IMG/VR virus record: IMGVR_UViG_3300029922_000138
Span: 1 to 41,526 of that record
Reading direction: 5' to 3' (one strand)
Length of the DNA stretch: 41,526 nucleotides
DNA from: a virus
The position numbers and the translations under genes are program-made. Shown here piece after piece: positions 27,503 through 34,368 of the stretch (positions within the stretch are counted from its first letter, which is position 1; each line of letters starts with the position of its first letter). A model generated the notes under the pieces. That model was not told the origin of the DNA, ran no database searches, and saw only the letters and a list, made by a program, of their open reading frames with translations.

Positions 27503-28402
27503 ATGAATATAACTCAAGAACAGGCTGATTTTCTTAGGAAGCAGCATTTACAAATTTCTATGCCTTGTTACGCGGGCATGATGTTCGCGGACACCTGCTC
27601 ATCCCTTCTTCGATTTATGTTGTATGCTCAAAAAATTGGATTACCTGTATCGTTTGATCAGATGACAAACGAATCTCTTATTCCTCGGGGAAGAAATCAT
27701 CTTGTTGCTAAATTTTTAGAGAATAAAACAACAACTCATTTAATGTTTATTGATAGCGATATTGGTTTTGAACCAGAATATATTTTTAAACTATTATTAT
27801 ACGATAAAGATATTGTTGGTGGACTCTATCCGAAAAAGAGTCTTCCGATTGATTTTGTAGTAAATATTTCACCGGAGCAAGTTAGTAACGAGGCGGATGC
27901 TAAAGGGCAAATTAAAACAGTAAATGGATTAGTTCCAATAACTCGATTAGGTACTGGTTTTATGATGATTAAACGGGAAGTGTTCAATAAAATGATTGCA
28001 GCTTATCCTCATACAAAATTTATTAATAATGTAGGTCTTGATCCAAAATTTAATCCTTTTTGCTATGCATTGTTTGATTGTTCAATTAGTCCAGACACAC
28101 ATGAATACCTTTCTGAAGATTGGGAATTTTGTGCACGATATCGTGCAATTGGTGGGGAAATTTTTGCCGATCCATCAATTCGATTGAATCATAATGGAAC
28201 TTTTACTTTCCCGGGTGATCCAACAAATTTATATAGGTCAATGGGTTTAACTATTGAAACAAATCCACAATTGACACCTAAAATGGCCGTTAGACCTGAT
28301 GAAATTAAAGATAAGGCATCTATGTTAGCATTAAAACCAGATTTGGAATCATTAACTGCTTATGAAAAATCCAAAACCGATGTAATTAAGATAGGAGAAT
28401 AA
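27503..28402 (+). CDS. Phage glycosyltransferase-like protein (GT-A fold), 299 aa
   Basis: The N-terminal strand ISMPCYAGMM, the RGRNHLV segment (62-68) and a Asp84-Ser-Asp86 motif in MFIDSDIGF are the marks of a group of small family 2-like glycosyltransferases found in many tailed phages. The DxD motif would bind the metal and nucleotide-sugar. RLGTGFMMIKREVF near 150-163 and SEDWEFCARYRAIGG near 200-215 fit the acceptor side of the fold. Possible targets are phage DNA bases, virion proteins or the host envelope; the sequence does not decide. AAGGAAAAAATA before the ATG provides a ribosome binding site. A 64-aa gene follows within two bases. Confidence 0.65.
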   Translation: MNITQEQADFLRKQHLQISMPCYAGMMFADTCSSLLRFMLYAQKIGLPVSFDQMTNESLIPRGRNHLVAKFLENKTTTHLMFIDSDIGFEPEYIFKLLLYDKDIVGGLYPKKSLPIDFVVNISPEQVSNEADAKGQIKTVNGLVPITRLGTGFMMIKREVFNKMIAAYPHTKFINNVGLDPKFNPFCYALFDCSISPDTHEYLSEDWEFCARYRAIGGEIFADPSIRLNHNGTFTFPGDPTNLYRSMGLTIETNPQLTPKMAVRPDEIKDKASMLALKPDLESLTAYEKSKTDVIKIGE

Positions 28403-28404
28403 TT

Positions 28405-28599
28405 ATGCCTAGTAAAAATGAGTTAAGATTTAGTTTAGAAAAATTTTTGAAAAGTAAGGTTGGTGAAGCTGAAATTTCTACATGCGGAGATAAATTTATT
28501 TCGGATTTATTTCGAACTGCTGATTTTAGTAATACTGATAACAATGTTCGTCTCGACGCAAGTAGGTTGATTACATCAATTTCTATGATAGATGAATAA
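28405..28599 (+). CDS. Small protein, 64 aa
   Basis: A 64-residue ORF beginning two bases after the glycosyltransferase-like stop, with GGAG in front of the ATG. It is mixed charged and predicted helical, with no known domain. It is the last gene before a strong terminator, so it ends the clpA-to-glycosyltransferase transcript. Confidence 0.55.
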   Translation: MPSKNELRFSLEKFLKSKVGEAEISTCGDKFISDLFRTADFSNTDNNVRLDASRLITSISMIDE

Positions 28600-28618
28600 C
28601 TTCGATTTATATTAATGG

Positions 28619-28650
28619 AAAAAGACTGACAATTTTTGTCAGTCTTTTTC
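28619..28650. terminator. Strong rho-independent terminator
   Basis: A perfect hairpin with a 13- to 14-bp stem (AAAAAGACTGACAA / TTGTCAGTCTTTTT) and a tight T loop, with A and T tracts on either side, so it can work in both directions. It separates the clpA transcript from the nucleotide/ADP-ribosyl operon. Confidence 0.85.
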
Positions 28651-28660
28651 ATGGAAAAGA

Positions 28661-28668
28661 AATAAATA
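28661..28668 (+). promoter_or_regulatory. T4-late-type promoter box, leaderless arrangement
   Basis: AATAAATA followed by TAGAT and the ATG at 28674, the same five-base spacing as the other leaderless sites. It lies just after the terminator and heads the operon that runs to 34318. No Shine-Dalgarno sequence at the right distance. Confidence 0.6.
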
Positions 28669-28673
28669 TAGAT

Positions 28674-29189
28674 ATGCGTATTGATGAATTAACTCGAAAA
28701 ATTTATCTTGATTTAGATGGTGTATTGTGTGACTGCGCTCGAGCTGCGGCAGAATTCAACAATATTTCGGTTAAACAATTCACCGATGCAAAATGGGATA
28801 ATGACTTTTGGATTAATGTTGTAAAAAATGCAAATTTAAAAGATTTTTTTGAAAATTTACATTGGGAATCTAATGGTAAAAAGTTAGTACAATTTCTTTT
28901 TGAAAATAATTTACAATTTGAAATTTTATCTAGCCCATGTTCATTTCCTAATACATCTTCCTGCATAAAAGGCAAAAAAATTTGGTTGCAAAAGCATGGA
29001 TTGAGCAATATTCATGCAATATTTTCTTGTCATAAAGAAAAATACGCGGGTAATGGAAATATTTTGATTGATGATTTGCCTTTTAATATCTCAAAATGGA
29101 ATTCTGCTGGTGGAATAGGAATTTTGCATAGTAATGACAATTATCAACGTACTTTTAAAATGCTCGGTGAAATATTTCCAAATCGATAA
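28674..29189 (+). CDS. HAD-family 5'-nucleotidase-like phosphatase, 171 aa
   Basis: HAD motif I is Asp13-Leu-Asp15-Gly-Val in IYLDLDGVLCD. Motif II is probably Ser86-Ser87 in FEILSSP. A Lys near 121-123 precedes motif III, LIDD at 131-134. Length and layout match the 5'(3')-deoxyribonucleotidase family (NT5C), which dephosphorylates nucleoside monophosphates. Here it would manage nucleotide pools or remove NMN- or AMP-type products, since it is followed by a nucleotidyltransferase and ADP-ribosyltransferase-like genes. It starts MRIDEL, one of the shared M-x-(L/I)-x-E starts in this operon. The ATG is five bases after a late promoter box, with no Shine-Dalgarno sequence. Confidence 0.75.
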   Translation: MRIDELTRKIYLDLDGVLCDCARAAAEFNNISVKQFTDAKWDNDFWINVVKNANLKDFFENLHWESNGKKLVQFLFENNLQFEILSSPCSFPNTSSCIKGKKIWLQKHGLSNIHAIFSCHKEKYAGNGNILIDDLPFNISKWNSAGGIGILHSNDNYQRTFKMLGEIFPNR

Positions 29190-29192
29190 ATA
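29185..29192 (+). promoter_or_regulatory. T4-late-type promoter box
   Basis: GATAAATA overlaps the stop codon of the nucleotidase-like gene. The predicted start near 29198 falls at the GAGG ribosome binding site of the gene at 29209. Confidence 0.5.
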
Positions 29193-29208
29193 TAATTGAG
29201 GTTATTTC

Positions 29209-29853
29209 ATGCTGTTGAGTCAATTATTTGAAGATAAAGAGTATAAAACGGTTTGTATTTTTCCTGGTGGATTTCATATTTTATCGCCTGGACATTTGTA
29301 TGTTTGGAAATATTTAAAGAAAAAATTTCCCGAAGCAGATTTATACGCTGCTAGCTCAAATAAAACAACTGAAAGACCATTTTCTTTTAAAGAAAAACAA
29401 TTTTTGGCTTCACAAGCCGGAATTCCTCCCAATAAATTTGTTGAAGTGAGTAATCCTTATAGAGCTATTGAGATAACTCGAAATTATGATCCAACCAGTA
29501 CAATTTTAATTTTTGGTTTATCATCTAAAGATAAAGATAGATTATCAAATCCCATTAAAAAAGATGGAACATTATCATATTTGCAAGAATTACCTAGTAC
29601 GGCAACACCATTATCAACATTTGATAAACATGCTTATTATGTTATTGTTCCGTCAGTTAAATATAAAATTTTGGGGCAGGAAATTTCATCTGCTAGTAAA
29701 ATACGTCAAATGTATATAGATGGTAATGAGAATGAACGATCTCAAATAATTAGAGAATTGTATCCTCGTTCAATGAAAGTTGATAAAATAAAAGAAATTC
29801 TCGATCGTGTACTTTTACAACCTAAAGAATTACATGAAAATGATTTGCCATGA
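29209..29853 (+). CDS. Cytidylyltransferase/NMNAT-like nucleotidyltransferase, 214 aa
   Basis: The N-terminal strand and loop VCIFPGGFHILSPGHLYV (15-32) correspond to the HxGH site of the nucleotidyltransferase superfamily that includes NMN adenylyltransferase and phosphocholine cytidylyltransferase. The first His of HxGH appears to be Ser26 (SPGH), so activity may be altered. A distal ISSASKIR (159-166) matches the ISSTxxR motif that binds the nucleotide phosphate. The family joins a nucleoside triphosphate to a phosphorylated partner. In this operon, with ADP-ribosyltransferase-like and Nudix genes, NAD synthesis or repair is the attractive guess; the substrate is not shown. It begins MLLSQLFED. 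The next gene overlaps its stop by ATGA. Confidence 0.7.
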   Translation: MLLSQLFEDKEYKTVCIFPGGFHILSPGHLYVWKYLKKKFPEADLYAASSNKTTERPFSFKEKQFLASQAGIPPNKFVEVSNPYRAIEITRNYDPTSTILIFGLSSKDKDRLSNPIKKDGTLSYLQELPSTATPLSTFDKHAYYVIVPSVKYKILGQEISSASKIRQMYIDGNENERSQIIRELYPRSMKVDKIKEILDRVLLQPKELHENDLP

Positions 29854-30122
29854 AAATTTCAGAAATTAGGCAAAATTCGAAGATTATGTGGTCACACGAA
29901 TTGGTTAAACCATTTGATGGATATTCAGCCTATAAACTTTCTGCATCGTTGGCGGGATATGGAGAGGTTGGAGTATTTATCGTGCAAATAAAAGATAATA
30001 TTTGGAAACCATTTTATATTTTCATCGATAAAGATTTTCCGTATAAATCTTTGAAATTAATGTTGTTTAAAAAAATAATATCGATCGCTGGAAAAATGCA
30101 TGGTAAATTCGGTAAGGAGTAA
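29850..30122 (+). CDS. Small operon protein, 90 aa
   Basis: A 90-residue protein starting MKISEIRQNSK, with two beta-prone segments (GYGEVGVFIVQIKD, then KPFYIFIDKD) and a basic C-terminus with KLMLFKKIISIAGKMHGKFGKE. No domain is recognised. Its ATGA overlap with the nucleotidyltransferase and two-base gap to the next gene place it firmly in the operon. It carries the shared M-x-I-x-E start. Confidence 0.6.
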   Translation: MKISEIRQNSKIMWSHELVKPFDGYSAYKLSASLAGYGEVGVFIVQIKDNIWKPFYIFIDKDFPYKSLKLMLFKKIISIAGKMHGKFGKE

Positions 30123-30124
30123 AA

Positions 30125-31084
30125 ATGACACTAAAATATAAACAATTAAAACCCGGTAAAATGGTTGGATCTACATCATTCGTTAATAAAGAATTGCCGG
30201 TTAAAATTAACAAAAAATTTTCAGAGAATTATTTTGATTTGCCAAAAAGTCAACAATTAATTTTTCGTAAAATGTGTCATTTTATTAAAATTAATTGTAG
30301 TCAATTTCTTAAATCGATTAAAAAAGCAAATAAATTTTTATATCGGGGAACATATAATTCATCAAATGTTTTTATGGGAAATCCTAGGAAGGACAGAAAA
30401 CCTTCAGATACCAACATTTTTGTTCAAAAAGATATAGATACCTTGCTAACAATTGGTGGATTTACTGCTTTGAGATCAAATAGTATTTTTTGCACAGGTG
30501 ATTATGAACAAGCAGAAAGTTATGGAGAGGTTTATATTATTTTTCCTATCAATGGTTTTTCTTTTACGTGGGGTAATAACAGTGATTGGATACCCACAGA
30601 TGATGATATTTTAGATAGTAATATTTATTTTAAGAAGCTATGTATTAAATTAAATCGATTGGCCCATCTAGTCGATTTTATTGATATTCCATCGAAAAAA
30701 GATAATGATCTTAAGGATGAAATAATTGACGCATGTTATAACGCTGACCGATTTGATTATACTTCCGTTTTAAATAATATTGATAAAAATATAAAAATTT
30801 TGAAGATAAGATTAAAGCAAGCTGATTTACTTGTTAAAAAATACTCAAATATAAATTCTACATATAGAGATTTACGATCTGTTATTGACAAATTAATAGT
30901 TTTGACACTGAATAAAAAAATTATTGCAAAAAATTTTTGTAATAAATATGAATTCTCAAAAACTAATTTATCGAAAGCTGTTAAGTCTGAAAATGAAATT
31001 TATATCAGCGGTCAATATATAGCTGTAAAATCAGAAGTATACGAAGAGATGTTAATGGAAGTTTTCAAAATAGGAGTGAAATGA
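30125..31084 (+). CDS. ADP-ribosyltransferase-like protein 1, 319 aa
   Basis: The longest of four paralogs. The R-S-E signature of ADP-ribosyltransferases is visible: Arg74 in FLYRG, Ser118-Asn-Ser120 in ALRSNSIFCT, then Ala-x-x-Tyr-Gly, a strand VYIIFPINGFSF, and the C-terminal Glu289-Asn-Glu291 in ENEIYISGQYIAV. Glu-x-Glu is the form typical of arginine-specific enzymes. A charged helical insert of about 130 residues (155-285) separates the last two motifs and is absent from the three paralogs. The NCSQFLK...FLYRG N-terminal part is shared by all four. Known relatives in T4 (Alt, ModA, ModB) modify host RNA polymerase and ribosomal proteins; that role is inference here. The stop overlaps the Dps-like gene by ATGA. 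Assignment rests on motif reading only. Confidence 0.6.
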   Translation: MTLKYKQLKPGKMVGSTSFVNKELPVKINKKFSENYFDLPKSQQLIFRKMCHFIKINCSQFLKSIKKANKFLYRGTYNSSNVFMGNPRKDRKPSDTNIFVQKDIDTLLTIGGFTALRSNSIFCTGDYEQAESYGEVYIIFPINGFSFTWGNNSDWIPTDDDILDSNIYFKKLCIKLNRLAHLVDFIDIPSKKDNDLKDEIIDACYNADRFDYTSVLNNIDKNIKILKIRLKQADLLVKKYSNINSTYRDLRSVIDKLIVLTLNKKIIAKNFCNKYEFSKTNLSKAVKSENEIYISGQYIAVKSEVYEEMLMEVFKIGVK

Positions 31085-31515
31085 AAAATTTAGAAGAAGC
31101 GTTAAAAATTGCTGTCGGCACAGAATTTCATTGGACTGCAAAAGTTCATCTTGCACATTTTAATATTACTGGACCAAGATTTTATGAAATTCATAAATTG
31201 TTAGAATTAATTTATAAGTCTGGTGAAGATAGTTTTGATGGTATTGGCGAGGAATTACGTGCTTTGGATATTTTCGCACCTTCAGATCCAACTAGATTGT
31301 TAGAATTATCAGTTTTACCGGTTCAACAGATGATTTTGCCCGCACAAGAAATGATTCATGAATTGTTATTAGATAATGATCGTTTAATAAAAACTTTAGA
31401 AACGGTAAATGCATTGTCAAATGAGCATCTCGGATTGCAAAATTTTGTTCAGGGATTAATAGATATCCAAGAAAAGTATGCCTGGTTTCTTAGAAGCACA
31501 ATTAAAGGTAGGTAA
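31081..31515 (+). CDS. dps: Dps-like ferritin, 144 aa
   Basis: Helical throughout, with the Dps pattern His-Phe-Asn-x-x-Gly-Pro-x-Phe-Tyr-x-x-His near residues 25-37 and SFDGIGEELRALDI near 52-65. The intersubunit iron site residues appear kept: first His, second His, Asp and Glu; the usual Asp four residues after the second His is Glu here. Dps proteins form 12-subunit shells that oxidise iron with peroxide and may coat DNA. No Lys-rich N-terminal tail for DNA binding is present. Placement inside the ADP-ribosyltransferase-like operon, with ATGA coupling to the gene before and no gap to the gene after, suggests it is made together with them, perhaps to limit oxidative damage during infection. 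Confidence 0.75.
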   Translation: MKNLEEALKIAVGTEFHWTAKVHLAHFNITGPRFYEIHKLLELIYKSGEDSFDGIGEELRALDIFAPSDPTRLLELSVLPVQQMILPAQEMIHELLLDNDRLIKTLETVNALSNEHLGLQNFVQGLIDIQEKYAWFLRSTIKGR

Positions 31516-32184
31516 ATGAAAGCATCGGAAATACTAACTCATCCATTAAAACAAGATGATCCTGAATCATTTCGAAGGAATTTTAAAGGATTGTGGGAAA
31601 CAATTGAAAATAATTGTTCAGATGCTTTGAAAAGTTATCATGATGCCGGAACTATGTTATATCGCGGAGTTAATGTTTCTAAACCAATAAAATCTTTTCT
31701 TGGTCAGAATCGAGATCAACGCAATGTGGTTTCGGGGTCAAATCCAGTTATTGGGAAAATTTGTGATTTATTAATGAAAGAGGCTGGATTTAAGGCATTA
31801 CGTGGGTCAAGTATTTTTTGTGGTTCAAAATATGAGGCAGCACGTTGGGGAAGAGTACTTTATAATATTTTTCCAATTAATGGTTTTTCATTTGCTTATT
31901 CATTAAATCATACCGGATGTTCTGCAGGTAGTTATCGTTATAGTGATTTACTTTATGAAAAAATTAAAAAGTATTACGAGTCTGATTTGATTAATGCTAA
32001 ATTTCCGTTAACGAAAAGTCAACTTAAACTAGTGTCACAACAATTTGTTGACGATAACCAAATGAATCAGACTGATTTAATTCCAGCTTTGCAATATGGC
32101 AAAGATGTTTGGATAACAGGCAGATATATTGCATTGCATTCAGCAACATATAATGCTGCATTTTCTAAAAAGGTGTTAGGATGA
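31516..32184 (+). CDS. ADP-ribosyltransferase-like protein 2, 222 aa
   Basis: It shares with its paralogs the NCSDALK...LYRG start (Arg50), the KALRGSSIFCG serine motif (Ser98-Ser99), the strand YNIFPINGFSF and the C-terminal DVWITGRYIAL. At the position where the others have the catalytic Glu, this protein has Asp197. In most ADP-ribosyltransferases that change cripples transfer, so this copy may be inactive, a binder or a different enzyme. It starts MKASEIL. It begins directly after the Dps-like stop and overlaps the next gene by ATGA. Confidence 0.55.
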   Translation: MKASEILTHPLKQDDPESFRRNFKGLWETIENNCSDALKSYHDAGTMLYRGVNVSKPIKSFLGQNRDQRNVVSGSNPVIGKICDLLMKEAGFKALRGSSIFCGSKYEAARWGRVLYNIFPINGFSFAYSLNHTGCSAGSYRYSDLLYEKIKKYYESDLINAKFPLTKSQLKLVSQQFVDDNQMNQTDLIPALQYGKDVWITGRYIALHSATYNAAFSKKVLG

Positions 32185-32369
32185 GATTAAAAGAAATAAT
32201 TAGAGAAGAAGGATCATGTGGTACAAGTTCTGGTTCTATTGCAACCGTAAATACACCTTTGGGTTCTAATAGCCCAAAAGATGGGCAATTTTTTGGCGGA
32301 AATCCAAATAGTTCAATCTATACTCCTATTAAGAAAAATAGGAAGAAAAGAAAATCTGTTGTAAAATAG
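32181..32369 (+). CDS. Small Gly/Ser-rich protein with basic tail, 62 aa
   Basis: Starts MRLKEIIREEG, followed by a Cys-Gly-Thr-Ser-Ser-Gly-Ser segment, an Asn/Pro/Gly-rich middle and a basic tail KKNRKKRKS. Short proteins with a CGT-SxGSIA-type segment occur in several T4-like phages, but I know of no assigned function. It overlaps the previous stop (ATGA) and precedes the Nudix gene by ten bases. It carries the M-x-L-x-E start. Confidence 0.55.
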   Translation: MRLKEIIREEGSCGTSSGSIATVNTPLGSNSPKDGQFFGGNPNSSIYTPIKKNRKKRKSVVK

Positions 32370-32379
32370 GGGTTTTCAT

Positions 32380-33168
32380 ATGAAAAAGAAAAATAAAAAA
32401 TCAGTACTCGTTTCTAATAAACCATTTAGAGAACCCAATGTTTTGGGGCCAACAGATAAAGTAAATTCAATGGGACAAATTTTGGGGGCCCCGGAAAAAT
32501 ATCCAACGCCCTTAAATAAAAAATTTGTTGGCTGCTCGAAAGATAGTTCTACATCTAATGAAATTCTTAGAGAAGATGAATTAAATTATAATGAATTTAC
32601 AAATGCTTCTAAAGCAGTAGATAAAAAATGTCCAGTCTGCGGAATTTCATTTAAAAATATTCATTCCAAAAGTCAAAAATTTTGTTCAAGAGAATGTGAT
32701 AGCAAAGGCAGAATTTTGCAAAAATTAGAAGAAGCATGGAATAACCAGACTAAAAAAGCTGGATTTATTCCATATTTTAAAGATAATAATGGTATTATTA
32801 GAATGATGTTTGTAATGTCATCTGATTCTGCATATGGAGGAAGCAGATTTCAACTTGCCAAAGGTCATATTGATAAAGGGGAATCGGGGCTAGTTGCCGC
32901 ATTAAGAGAAGCAAATGAAGAATGTGGGCTTAAACAATCAAATTTGATTTTGTCAACTGTAAAGGTTGGATGGAAAGGGGAAATTCATGGAAATATAGAA
33001 AAAAGTGAAATGGTTATTTATATTGGCGAAGTTAATGATCCAATAGATTTTGATAAACCAGGTTATGAAGTTAGTAAAACAAAATGGATGACGTCTGATG
33101 AATTTTTTGCATATGGAAGAAAAAGTCAGATTAATATTGTTAAATTTTGTGCAGGTAGAATCCAATGA
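32380..33168 (+). CDS. Nudix hydrolase with N-terminal zinc finger, 262 aa
   Basis: A complete Nudix box lies at residues 162-184: Gly162, Glu168, Arg176-Glu177, Glu180-Glu181, Gly183, Leu184, with every consensus position present. Nudix enzymes cut nucleoside diphosphates linked to another group, such as ADP-ribose, NADH or oxidised nucleotides. Residues 81-106 hold a four-Cys zinc site (CPVC at 84-87 and CSREC at 102-106), and the first 80 residues are polar and low in structure. Among ADP-ribosyltransferase-like genes an ADP-ribose or NAD-type substrate is plausible, but RNA decapping and mutagenic nucleotide removal are also possible for phage Nudix enzymes. A stretch of GGGG upstream is the ribosome binding site. 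The next gene overlaps its stop by ATGA. Confidence 0.8.
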   Translation: MKKKNKKSVLVSNKPFREPNVLGPTDKVNSMGQILGAPEKYPTPLNKKFVGCSKDSSTSNEILREDELNYNEFTNASKAVDKKCPVCGISFKNIHSKSQKFCSRECDSKGRILQKLEEAWNNQTKKAGFIPYFKDNNGIIRMMFVMSSDSAYGGSRFQLAKGHIDKGESGLVAALREANEECGLKQSNLILSTVKVGWKGEIHGNIEKSEMVIYIGEVNDPIDFDKPGYEVSKTKWMTSDEFFAYGRKSQINIVKFCAGRIQ

Positions 33169-33746
33169 GATTGAATGAAATTGATAATTCATTAATGGAT
33201 CATGATATTAAAATAGTTGAAACTATTAAAAAGAATTGTTCGGATAGTTTATCGATTTTTATCGAAAATAAAAGTATTTTATATCGAGGAATTAAAAGGC
33301 AGGATACGTATTTCACCGGGGAATCTCCGGTTAATAGAATTCCTGTGGACACGCCTAAATTTTTGTCATTTGTCATCGATGATAAATTAGAATCTTGTGG
33401 ATTTAATGCATTACGATCAAATAGTATTTTTTGCACGAGTAATATTAATCATGCGAGTGCATATAGTTATACTCCTAATAGTTTGTACGTAATTTTTCCT
33501 ATTAATGGATTTGATTATAGCTATTGTAAATATAACGATCTAACTGAAGAAATAGAATGGAATACCGCTGAAATTCAAAATATGTCGACAAAAGAATTTA
33601 TCCGTAATTTTGGATTTAAAGATATTAATTTGGGGTTTGGATTATGTAATGGAGTGGAAGTTTATATTCACGGAAAATATATTGCTGTACAAAAGAAATC
33701 TTTTTCTGATTATTGGCTCTACGAACATTTGGGAATTAATTTATGA
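33165..33746 (+). CDS. ADP-ribosyltransferase-like protein 3, 193 aa
   Basis: A compact paralog. Arg41 in ILYRG, Ser85-Asn-Ser87 in ALRSNSIFCT, the strand YVIFPINGFDYSY, and Glu165 in GVEVYIHGKYIAV complete the R-S-E set. The residue two before Glu165 is Gly, not Glu or Gln, so arginine specificity is unlikely if the enzyme is active. FIRNFGFKDINL before the last motif is shared with protein 4 (FVSNFGFEKTNL), so these two are closest relatives and probably a tandem duplication. It starts MRLNEI, with ATGA overlaps at both ends. Confidence 0.6.
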   Translation: MRLNEIDNSLMDHDIKIVETIKKNCSDSLSIFIENKSILYRGIKRQDTYFTGESPVNRIPVDTPKFLSFVIDDKLESCGFNALRSNSIFCTSNINHASAYSYTPNSLYVIFPINGFDYSYCKYNDLTEEIEWNTAEIQNMSTKEFIRNFGFKDINLGFGLCNGVEVYIHGKYIAVQKKSFSDYWLYEHLGINL

Positions 33747-34318
33747 GCCTTTATGAAATAATTGAACCAGAAATAGATTTTATTTCTGTTATAGAAAATA
33801 ATTGTAAAGAAATTATGGAAGATTATCGATTTGCTAATAAATATCTTTTTCGTGGAATAAAACGGATTGATTCGATAATCTTAGGTGAATCTCCGACTAA
33901 TAGAAAACCAGTTGATATGAATATACGAATTCAAAGTAAAATAGATGATAATTTAAAAAATAGTGGATTTAAGGCATTACGATCAAATAGTATATTTTGT
34001 TCATCCTCTTATTCTACCGCAAAATATTATGGTTATGATAATCCATATATTATTTTTCCTTTTGATGGATTTGACTTTACATATGCTAATGGAATTACTG
34101 ATTTTTTCGAGCAAGTGGGTTTGACAGGTAATATATGGTTCGAATTGGAAGATTTAAATTTTGTTTCTAATTTTGGATTTGAAAAAACTAATTTGCCACT
34201 GGCATTAGATAAGTGTTACGAAGTTTATATTCACGGAAAATATATTGCTGTAAAATGCACGGCAAAAAATACGTCCTTAATGGAAAAATTATTGGGAATT
34301 AATGTTCAAAATAAATAA
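33743..34318 (+). CDS. ADP-ribosyltransferase-like protein 4, 191 aa
   Basis: Arg37 in YLFRG, Ser81-Asn-Ser83 in ALRSNSIFCS, the strand PYIIFPFDGFDFTY, and Glu160 in YEVYIHGKYIAV. The order and spacing match protein 3, with which it shares GESPTNRKPVD-type sequence after the Arg motif. The residue two before the Glu is Cys. It starts MSLYEIIEPE, matching the shared M-x-L-x-E start. It is the last gene of the operon; the next gene has its own promoter. Targets are unknown; host RNA polymerase, translation proteins or phage defence factors are the usual guesses for phage ADP-ribosyltransferases. Confidence 0.6.
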   Translation: MSLYEIIEPEIDFISVIENNCKEIMEDYRFANKYLFRGIKRIDSIILGESPTNRKPVDMNIRIQSKIDDNLKNSGFKALRSNSIFCSSSYSTAKYYGYDNPYIIFPFDGFDFTYANGITDFFEQVGLTGNIWFELEDLNFVSNFGFEKTNLPLALDKCYEVYIHGKYIAVKCTAKNTSLMEKLLGINVQNK

Positions 34319-34348
34319 TTGCTTTAATAGTTATAATCATGTTATAAT
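34319..34348 (+). promoter_or_regulatory. Sigma70-type promoter with extended -10
   Basis: TTGCTT (34319-34324), an 18-base spacer and TATAAT (34343-34348) preceded by TGT, an extended -10. It lies directly behind the ADP-ribosyltransferase-like operon and before the dsbA-like gene. Confidence 0.65.
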
Positions 34349-34368
34349 TAATTTTGAGGAGAATTAAC

